NCBI GenBank assembly: GCA_965372135.1
Contig: CBDVBD010000049.1
Location: forward strand, 1 to 20,252
Source: CBDVBD01 sp965372135
Lineage (GTDB): Bacteria; Electryoneota; RPQS01; CBDVBD01
DNA: 20,252 nucleotides
Direction: 5' to 3'
This document shows positions 14,056 through 20,252 of the stretch, piece by piece; position 1 is the first letter of the stretch, and each line of letters starts with the position of its first letter. The notes under the pieces were generated by a model. It saw nothing but the letters and a program-made list of their open reading frames with translations. It searched no databases and was not told the DNA's origin. Made by a program: the position numbers and the translations under genes.

Positions 14056-15321
14056 ATGATCGGTTTAAGCATCAAGTCAATAGCAATAGTTTTGATACTA
14101 ACGGCTGTAGTCCTGGCTGGTCAAGATGACCCCATTTTGGAGAGATATATCCAGCAGGCGTTGTCAGATAATCCTTCCCTAAAAGCTGCAGGCACACGGG
14201 TAGAAGCCTTCAATGAAAGGATTCCTCAAGCTGGGGCGCTTCCTGATCCGATGCTGGGTTTTGGCATCGCTAATCTTCCGATCAATTCCTTCGAACTTAA
14301 CCAGGAAGCGATGACCGGGAAATGGGTTTCCTTGGGTCAAAAGTTCCCATTCCCAGGGAAACTTGGAATCAAAGAAAACATTGCCGGGCATCAGCGCGAT
14401 AGACAGCAGGCGATGATGGAAAGCGTGAAATCCCAGCTAATCCGCAAGGTGAAAGAGACCTACTACAATTGGTCTTATATCAGAACATCAATCGAAATAG
14501 TGGAATCGAATCAGGCTTTAATGGATCAGTTCGTCGATATTGCCCTGTCAAAATATCAGGTCGGTATTGGGCTGCAGCAGGATGTGCTGCGAGCTCAGAC
14601 CGAACGAACCAAATTCGAGAATCGATTGTTAGATCTTCGCCAAATGGAAGCTACGTTGAAAGCGCGGCTAAATACCTTGCTGAATCATGATGTGGATGCG
14701 GAGCTTCAGCCGCCCAAGGAATTGGATTTCCAAACAATTTCCATCAGTTCGGATTCAATAATAACAATAGCGATGACCTCCAATCCCAGTGTGCAAGCCT
14801 ATCATGCTCGAGAACGAATGACAGACGCAATGGTGAAATTAGCAAAGAAAAACTACTATCCGGATCTTAAAATAGGCGCTAAATATACACAACGGGATGA
14901 TACCCCCGCGGGCATGAAACGTTATGACTTCTTTTCCATTCAAGCAGAAATCGGAATTCCTTTATATTGGAAGTCAAAGCAAGATCGTCTGCTGCAACAA
15001 AAACAGATTGAGCAACGGCAGGTGGATGAGGAATTTCAAGACGTACTTAAAGATTTAGAATTTCGACTGTCTGATCTTTTATTGAAGGAAACACGAACCC
15101 GCGACCAGATCGATGTATATCAGACTGGAATCATCCCACAGGCAAGTCAAACCTTGGAATCGGCTTTATCGGGGTATCAGGTTGGAAAAGTGGATTTTCT
15201 GACTCTCCTTTCAAGTCAAATGGCGTTGTATAACTACCAGCTCGACCTCAAGCAAAAATATTTGGAGTACAAGTTGGTGTGGTCGCAGTTGGAATCATTA
15301 ACGGGACAGCGGATTTTTTAA
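14056..15321 (+). CDS. Outer-membrane efflux channel, TolC family (CusC-like)
   Basis: The 421-residue protein starts with a signal peptide (residues 1-22, ending near LAGQ), and GAGGAT lies seven to twelve bases before ATG 14056. Two outer membrane efflux protein repeats are visible. The first begins at about residue 30 (YIQQALSDNPSLKAAGTRVEA) and contains the pattern DPMLGFGIANLP; the second begins around 230 (IAMTSNPSVQAYHARERMTDAM). Long coiled-coil helices rich in Gln, Glu and Arg follow each, as expected for the periplasmic tunnel. The protein forms a trimer in the outer membrane and connects through the adaptor to the inner-membrane RND pump encoded two genes downstream. Position, order and neighbours make it the channel of a Cus/Czc-type heavy-metal pump. 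There are no signs of truncation. Confidence 0.9.
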   Translation: MIGLSIKSIAIVLILTAVVLAGQDDPILERYIQQALSDNPSLKAAGTRVEAFNERIPQAGALPDPMLGFGIANLPINSFELNQEAMTGKWVSLGQKFPFPGKLGIKENIAGHQRDRQQAMMESVKSQLIRKVKETYYNWSYIRTSIEIVESNQALMDQFVDIALSKYQVGIGLQQDVLRAQTERTKFENRLLDLRQMEATLKARLNTLLNHDVDAELQPPKELDFQTISISSDSIITIAMTSNPSVQAYHARERMTDAMVKLAKKNYYPDLKIGAKYTQRDDTPAGMKRYDFFSIQAEIGIPLYWKSKQDRLLQQKQIEQRQVDEEFQDVLKDLEFRLSDLLLKETRTRDQIDVYQTGIIPQASQTLESALSGYQVGKVDFLTLLSSQMALYNYQLDLKQKYLEYKLVWSQLESLTGQRIF

Positions 15322-15343
15322 TTCAGATACATTTGAGGATATT

Positions 15344-17095
15344 ATGAAAGTCAAGAATATAGTTTGGGTACTGGCGGTACTGCTGGTGATAAGTATGGCG
15401 ATCAATGTGTGGTTAGGCACTCGAAGTACCCATGTGGAGATGGCGGGTAGTCAGCTCGGGGTTGATGATTCCGAGCAACTGTACACTTGCGGCATGCACC
15501 CCAACGTCCTTCAGGAAGGACCCGGAAATTGTCCGATTTGTGGCATGAATTTAACACCGATGCGAGGTGGTAGTTCCACACCCAGCGGCGAGCGGAAAAT
15601 CCTCTATTGGCGGGCTCCGATGGATCCCAATTACATTTCCGACCAACCAGGCAAGTCACCGATGGGTATGGATCTGGTTCCGGTCTATGAAGATGAGATG
15701 CAGGGAGCGGTGATATCTATCGACCCTACCGTGGTTCAGAATATTGGTGTCCGAACCGCTACCGTGCAACGGAAAAACCTGTCACGTTCCATCATCACCA
15801 ATGGGATCGTCACCGTGGATGAGTCCCGGACATTCCGGGTGAACCCGAAAATATCCGGCTGGATTGAAAGCCTCTATGTTGATGAGACCGGACAGTCAGT
15901 TGATAAGGGGCAGCCGTTATTGGATATCTACAGCCCGGAATTGGTGACGGCACAGCAGGAATATCTGCTGGCGTTGAAGGGGGTGGAGGCGCTGGCACAT
16001 ACTACTTTAGAGGCATCACTTGGCAGTACTCGGGCACTATTGGCTGCGGCTCGAGAACGGCTGGAATACTGGGATATTACCGATTCGCAGATTGCGGAAT
16101 TAGAAACCACCGAACAAGTATCGCGGGTGATGACATTTTACAGTCCGACGTCGGGTGTGGTGATACATAAGAATGCGGTTGAAGGGGGATATGCCAAGGC
16201 TGGCATGGATTTGTTCCAGATCGCTGATCTTTCCCAGATTTGGATCGAAGCGGAAATTTATGAATACGAACTGCCCTGGGTGCGGGTAGGGCAGAATGCC
16301 GGGATTACGGTTCCCTACGATCCAGCGATGGTGTACAATGGGACAGTCAGCTATGTCTATCCTTATTTGAATCCCAAAACCCGGACTGCCAGGGTGAGAA
16401 TATCATTGAGTAACCGGCGGTTGGAATTGAAATTGGATATGTATGTGGAAGTACAGATCGACACCCGGGTGCGGAATAATGCAGTGTCGATACCCCGGGA
16501 AGCGGTGGTGAGGTCCGGGAAGCGGGATGTGGTATTTCTGGCTTTGGGTGAGGGTAGATTTCTGCCCCGGGAAATCACATTGGGACTGGAGGCAGATGAT
16601 TCCCAATATGAAGTGCTATCGGGATTGGCGCTGGGGGATCGGGTTGTAACGTCGGCGCAGTTCCTGTTGGATTCGGAAGCGCAGCTTCAGGAAGCATTAC
16701 AGAAATTAATATCAAGCAGGGGATCGGAGACGGATACCCCAGCGGCTGAAGTTCAAAGTGATCATGGCGAATCGGTTATGACTAACCGTTCGACGGAACG
16801 TGAGGGACATGTGGCATCGGGAGCTACCATGTCGGATGTGTTTGAGGCGGACAAGTTGTACCAGTGCCCAATGCATCTGGAAATTGTAACATCGGATAGT
16901 GATGCCCGATGCCCTCATTGCAATATGTTTCTCGAGGAAATGTCGTCGGAAAAGGTCATGGAATTGCGGGATTCGCATCCGCACGGCTGCGTAATGTGTC
17001 CCGTGATTCGTCCTGAGGCTGAAAAGGATGAGAAATGCTCGGTATGTGGTATGTCTCTGCAGCCCATCGAACATAAAAAACACGATCATTCATAA
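15344..17095 (+). CDS. cusB: RND efflux periplasmic adaptor, CusB family, with extra metal-binding segments
   Basis: The 583-residue protein has a signal or anchor helix (about 5-24). A heavy-metal-binding domain follows (CGMH at 49-52 and CPICGM at 63-68), then a second, cysteine-free copy (WRAPMDPNYISDQPGKSPMGMDLVPVYE, about 89-116) as in CusB. The adaptor core spans roughly 120-475, with the barrel-sandwich hybrid motif SGWIESLYVDETGQSVDKGQPL, an alpha-hairpin and beta domains. The C-terminal extension is unusual: CPMH at 508-511 with CPHCNM (523-528), then CVMC (549-552) with CSVCGM (565-570), and a His-rich tail (HKKHDHS). These resemble further metal-binding domains and add about 80 residues compared with a core-plus-HMBD adaptor. 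It probably binds Cu(I)/Ag(I) in the periplasm and hands them to the pump. It lies 22 bases after the channel gene and 15 before the pump gene. Confidence 0.92.
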   Translation: MKVKNIVWVLAVLLVISMAINVWLGTRSTHVEMAGSQLGVDDSEQLYTCGMHPNVLQEGPGNCPICGMNLTPMRGGSSTPSGERKILYWRAPMDPNYISDQPGKSPMGMDLVPVYEDEMQGAVISIDPTVVQNIGVRTATVQRKNLSRSIITNGIVTVDESRTFRVNPKISGWIESLYVDETGQSVDKGQPLLDIYSPELVTAQQEYLLALKGVEALAHTTLEASLGSTRALLAAARERLEYWDITDSQIAELETTEQVSRVMTFYSPTSGVVIHKNAVEGGYAKAGMDLFQIADLSQIWIEAEIYEYELPWVRVGQNAGITVPYDPAMVYNGTVSYVYPYLNPKTRTARVRISLSNRRLELKLDMYVEVQIDTRVRNNAVSIPREAVVRSGKRDVVFLALGEGRFLPREITLGLEADDSQYEVLSGLALGDRVVTSAQFLLDSEAQLQEALQKLISSRGSETDTPAAEVQSDHGESVMTNRSTEREGHVASGATMSDVFEADKLYQCPMHLEIVTSDSDARCPHCNMFLEEMSSEKVMELRDSHPHGCVMCPVIRPEAEKDEKCSVCGMSLQPIEHKKHDHS

Positions 17096-17110
17096 GATTA
17101 GAGATATATT

Positions 17111-20100
17111 ATGCTTGAAAAGATTATAGAAGGATCAATCAGAAATCGATTAATGGTAATTTTATTTACCTTTGCAATAATCGCCATTGGTATTCGCAGT
17201 TTATTAACAATTCCGGTCGATGCTATTCCCGACTTGTCCGACGTTCAGGTGATAATCCAAGTTGATTATCCCGGTCAGGCACCGCAAGTAGTGGAAGATC
17301 AGGTTATCTATCCTTTAACCACAGCTTTATTGGCTGTGCCCTTTGTGAAGGATGTTCGGGGTTATTCCTTTTTCAATTTCGGAATGGTGTATTTGATATT
17401 TGAAGACGGCACCGACCTTTATTGGGCGCGTAGCCGGGTATTGGAATATTTGAACACGGCGCAAAAAGACCTCCCCGCCGGTGTAGTTCCCAGGCTTGGA
17501 CCCGATGCAACCGGATTGGGTTGGGTATATGAATGGGTACTGATGTCCGATAATCACGATCTTTCAGAATTGCGATCTATCCAGGATTGGTATATCAAAT
17601 ATGAATTACAATCCGTCCCCGGTGTGGCGGAAGTTGCGTCGATGGGCGGCTTTGTCAAGCAGTATCAGGTGGTGGTAGATCCTGATGCTTTGGCATCGTT
17701 TGGCATTCCGTTAAGCCATGTAAAAATGGCAATCAAGGAATCCAATAATGACGTGGGGGGTCGCCTCCTGGAGATGGGCGAAACTGAGTTCTTTATCCGT
17801 GGATTGGGTTATATTAGAGGCGAATCCGACGCAGAACGAATTGAGCAGATCGAAAATATTCCCCTGGTAGCAGGCTCATCGGGGAATCCTATCCGGTTAA
17901 AGCAAGTTGCCCGCGTCCAGGTTGGTCCCGAACTCCGCCGGGGTATTGTCGAATGGAACGGCGAAGGGGAAGTGGTCGGCGGTATTGCCATAATCCGCTT
18001 TGGCGAGAATGCATTAGCGGTGATCGATCGGGTTAAGGATAAGTTGCAGGATTTGCAGAAGGGTTTGCCGGAAGGGGTCGAAATTGTTACGGCATACGAC
18101 CGGTCGGCGTTGATCCATCGTGCGATTGATAACCTGAAGGAAAAGCTAACCGAAGAGCTGATCGTGGTGGCGCTGATTATCATCATCTTCCTGCTGCACG
18201 CGCGGAGTGCGATGGTGGCGATTTTTACCCTGCCGTTGGGAGTGTTGATGTCGTTTATCGCAATGCGTGTGTTAGGGATCAATGCCAATATCATGTCGTT
18301 GGGAGGGATTGCTATCGCGATTGGAGTGATGGTGGATGCGTCAATTGTGATGGTGGAGAATGCTCATAAGCATTTGGAACGGGATCGGGACAAGAAACCG
18401 CATCTCGATATCATTCTGGATGCCTCCAAGGAAGTGGGTCCGGCGCTGTTTTTCAGTTTGGTGATTATTACGGTGTCGTTTTTTCCGGTGTTTGCGCTGG
18501 AGTCGCAGGAAGGCAGGCTGTTCAGTCCGTTGGCGTACACCAAGACCTTCGCGATGGCTGCCTCATCGTTGATTGCGATTACCATTATTCCAGTACTCAT
18601 GTTCTTCTTCATTCGCGGCAAGATAATATCGGAACAACGCAATCCGCTAAGCAAGTTCTTCATCTGGCTGTATCGACCTTTGATTAAAGGAGTACTCAAA
18701 GCGCCATTGTTGGTGATAGGAATTGCATTGGGGGTAACGCTGGTGACGTTATACCCCTGGAGCCAATTGGGGTCTGAATTCATGCCGCCGTTGAATGAGG
18801 GAGATCTGTTGTATATGCCCACCACCCCTCCCGGTATATCGCCTATGAAAGCACGGGAGCTGCTTCAGCAAACAGATAAGATCATCAAGACCTTTCCCGA
18901 AGTAAAACACGTGTTCGGGAAAATCGGTCGAGCGGAAACTGCCACTGACCCGGCGCCCTTATCTATGATTGAGACCACCATCATCTTGGAACAGGATAAA
19001 GCAAAATGGCGTCCCGGCGTGACGATGGAATCGTTAATCCAAGAATTGGATGCCGCTGTACAGATCCCTGGGTTGACCAACGCCTGGACCATGCCCATCC
19101 GAACCCGAATCGATATGTTATCCACCGGCATCAAGACCCCGGTAGGAATCAAGATTATGGGGGATGATTTAGACACTCTTGCCGTGTTAGGGGAAAAGGT
19201 CGAAGCGGTTATGAAAGGAGTTCCGGGGACGGTGTCGGCATTTGCTGAACGGGTAGTGGGAGGCAGGTATATCGATATCGACATCGACCGTGAAAAAGCT
19301 GCACGTTATGGACTGAGAATTTCGCACATTCAGGATGCAATTACTTCCGCTTTAGGTGGTATGAACGTGTCATATACGGTTGAAGGTAACGCACGTTATC
19401 CAATTAACGTTCGTTATCCTCTTGAGAAACGGAATGATCTTGAAAGCATCGGACGGGTGCGGATTCCTACACCGCAGGGATTTACGGTGCCGTTAGAACA
19501 AGTGTCGGATATCAGGATTATGGATGGTCCGCCCATGATCAAGACCGAAAACGCCCGAAAGACGTTGTGGGTGTATGTGGATATCCGTGATGTGGATGTG
19601 GGGACGTATGTGGCGCAGGCTAAGAAAGTGTTAAATCAGCATTTGAAAATACCGGAAGGGTATTCGCTGGTGTGGTCGGGGCAGTACGAATATATGGAAC
19701 GGGTGGCGGCTAAGATGAAAATCATGATCCCTATGACAATATTGATCATTTTTTTCCTGCTCTATTTCCATTTTCGCAGTGTGGGGTTGACGATGTTGCT
19801 GATGATTCCGCTGCCGTTGGCGTTAGTCGGCGGGGTGTGGTTAATGTACATCCTCGGTTTCAATATGTCAGTGGCGGTGGCGGTGGGGATGATAGCAATG
19901 GCGGGGATTGCTGCGGAGACCGGAGTGGTGATGGTGGTGTATTTGGAAGAAGCATATCATCGGTATCAGCGGGAAGGAAAAATGACATCGCGTGGTCAAT
20001 TGAAACTGGCAATCCAGGAAGGGGCGGTGGACCGGGTACGACCAAAGTTGATGACCGTGGCGACCACTTTGATCGGACTGCTACCGATTATGTTCGGCAC

Positions 20101-20245
20101 CGGTACCGGCAGTGAGGTTATGAAGCGAATCGCAGCGCCGATGGTGGGTGGATTAATCACCTCGGCAGTGCTGGTCTTGATTGTGATTCCAGCCATTTAC
20201 TATTATCTAAGGCGTTCATCGGTTTCTAAAACGGTTTTAAGTTAA
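17111..20245 (+). CDS. cusA: Heavy-metal efflux RND pump, CusA family (Cu(I)/Ag(I))
   Basis: The gene is complete at 1044 residues, the normal length for CusA/CzcA proteins. It has the N-terminal membrane helix (LMVILFTFAIIAIGIRSLL), the pore-domain opening IPVDAIPDLSDVQVII, and twelve expected membrane segments. The three methionines that bind Cu(I)/Ag(I) in E. coli CusA are all present: M569 (YMPTTPPGIS), M619 (APLSMIETT) and M669 (RIDMLSTGIKTP). This argues for monovalent copper or silver rather than zinc, cobalt or cadmium. The proton-relay residues are present in helix 4 (D409 in MVDASIVMVENAHK) and in AAETGVVM and DRVRPKLMTV near the C-terminus. The pump uses the proton gradient to expel ions through the adaptor and channel. 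The last bases of the window (ATG 20250) could begin another gene, but this cannot be judged. Confidence 0.95.
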   Translation: MLEKIIEGSIRNRLMVILFTFAIIAIGIRSLLTIPVDAIPDLSDVQVIIQVDYPGQAPQVVEDQVIYPLTTALLAVPFVKDVRGYSFFNFGMVYLIFEDGTDLYWARSRVLEYLNTAQKDLPAGVVPRLGPDATGLGWVYEWVLMSDNHDLSELRSIQDWYIKYELQSVPGVAEVASMGGFVKQYQVVVDPDALASFGIPLSHVKMAIKESNNDVGGRLLEMGETEFFIRGLGYIRGESDAERIEQIENIPLVAGSSGNPIRLKQVARVQVGPELRRGIVEWNGEGEVVGGIAIIRFGENALAVIDRVKDKLQDLQKGLPEGVEIVTAYDRSALIHRAIDNLKEKLTEELIVVALIIIIFLLHARSAMVAIFTLPLGVLMSFIAMRVLGINANIMSLGGIAIAIGVMVDASIVMVENAHKHLERDRDKKPHLDIILDASKEVGPALFFSLVIITVSFFPVFALESQEGRLFSPLAYTKTFAMAASSLIAITIIPVLMFFFIRGKIISEQRNPLSKFFIWLYRPLIKGVLKAPLLVIGIALGVTLVTLYPWSQLGSEFMPPLNEGDLLYMPTTPPGISPMKARELLQQTDKIIKTFPEVKHVFGKIGRAETATDPAPLSMIETTIILEQDKAKWRPGVTMESLIQELDAAVQIPGLTNAWTMPIRTRIDMLSTGIKTPVGIKIMGDDLDTLAVLGEKVEAVMKGVPGTVSAFAERVVGGRYIDIDIDREKAARYGLRISHIQDAITSALGGMNVSYTVEGNARYPINVRYPLEKRNDLESIGRVRIPTPQGFTVPLEQVSDIRIMDGPPMIKTENARKTLWVYVDIRDVDVGTYVAQAKKVLNQHLKIPEGYSLVWSGQYEYMERVAAKMKIMIPMTILIIFFLLYFHFRSVGLTMLLMIPLPLALVGGVWLMYILGFNMSVAVAVGMIAMAGIAAETGVVMVVYLEEAYHRYQREGKMTSRGQLKLAIQEGAVDRVRPKLMTVATTLIGLLPIMFGTGTGSEVMKRIAAPMVGGLITSAVLVLIVIPAIYYYLRRSSVSKTVLS

Positions 20246-20252
20246 ATAGATG

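Noticed and set aside
17809..18294. 161-codon minus-strand ORF in cusA, and similar ones up to 19284
   Set aside because: They are low-complexity Ser/Thr/Ile-rich shadows of the conserved RND pump; all lie opposite its conserved regions.
1..20252. CRISPR arrays, tRNA/rRNA genes, insertion sequences, integrase or att sites
   Set aside because: I found no regularly spaced repeats, cloverleaf or rRNA sequence, transposase-like protein or terminal repeats.

Overview
The window comes from a Gram-negative respiratory bacterium. It encodes an outer-membrane TolC-type channel, a full RND tripartite pump, lipoproteins, many periplasmic c-type cytochromes and a sigma-54 regulator. All supported genes are on the plus strand, mostly with strong AGGAGG-type ribosome binding sites. 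Base composition is moderate. The gene set recalls uncultured respiratory lineages with many multiheme cytochromes, but no phylogenetic marker is present and I do not assign a phylum.

Region 1 (1-5403) is the 3' part of an electron-transfer operon with overlapping genes. It holds the C-terminal end of an NrfD/PsrC-type membrane quinone-interacting subunit and two tandem paralogous tetraheme c-type cytochromes. These are built from a repeated module (CxxCH, then MWNHxxxM, then a GEEMxDLxAYL-like helix), and the first paralog is broken by a frameshift near 1110. A periplasmic ligand-binding lipoprotein of the branched-chain amino acid/amide type and a C-terminally anchored pentaheme cytochrome of the c554 type follow.

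Region 2 (5404-6617) is about 1.2 kb with no convincing gene. It contains a possible decayed ORF and ends in a strong sigma-70-like promoter with an overlapping palindrome.

Region 3 (6618-10555) encodes an Rrf2-family regulator with three cysteines suited to an Fe-S cluster, then a Rieske protein, a fused cytochrome b and a membrane-anchored octaheme cytochrome of the hydroxylamine oxidoreductase (HAO) family, ending in a strong intrinsic terminator. The cytochrome b has b6f-type features: the longer histidine spacing in helix D and a cysteine where b6 binds heme ci/cn. No cytochrome c1 or f gene is present, so the octaheme protein probably takes that place. This is the most unusual system here: a non-canonical Rieske/b/octaheme complex, possibly linked to nitrogen oxides and controlled by an NsrR-like regulator.

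Region 4 (10679-20245) is a metal-resistance module: a membrane histidine kinase, an NtrC-family activator, a terminator, an exact GG-N10-GC sigma-54 promoter with two candidate upstream activator sites, and then cusC-cusB-cusA-like genes. The CusA homologue keeps the three methionines of Cu(I)/Ag(I) pumps, and the CusB homologue carries extra Cys/Met/His metal-binding segments at both ends. The likely logic is that the kinase senses metal or envelope stress, the activator works with sigma-54, and the pump expels copper or silver.
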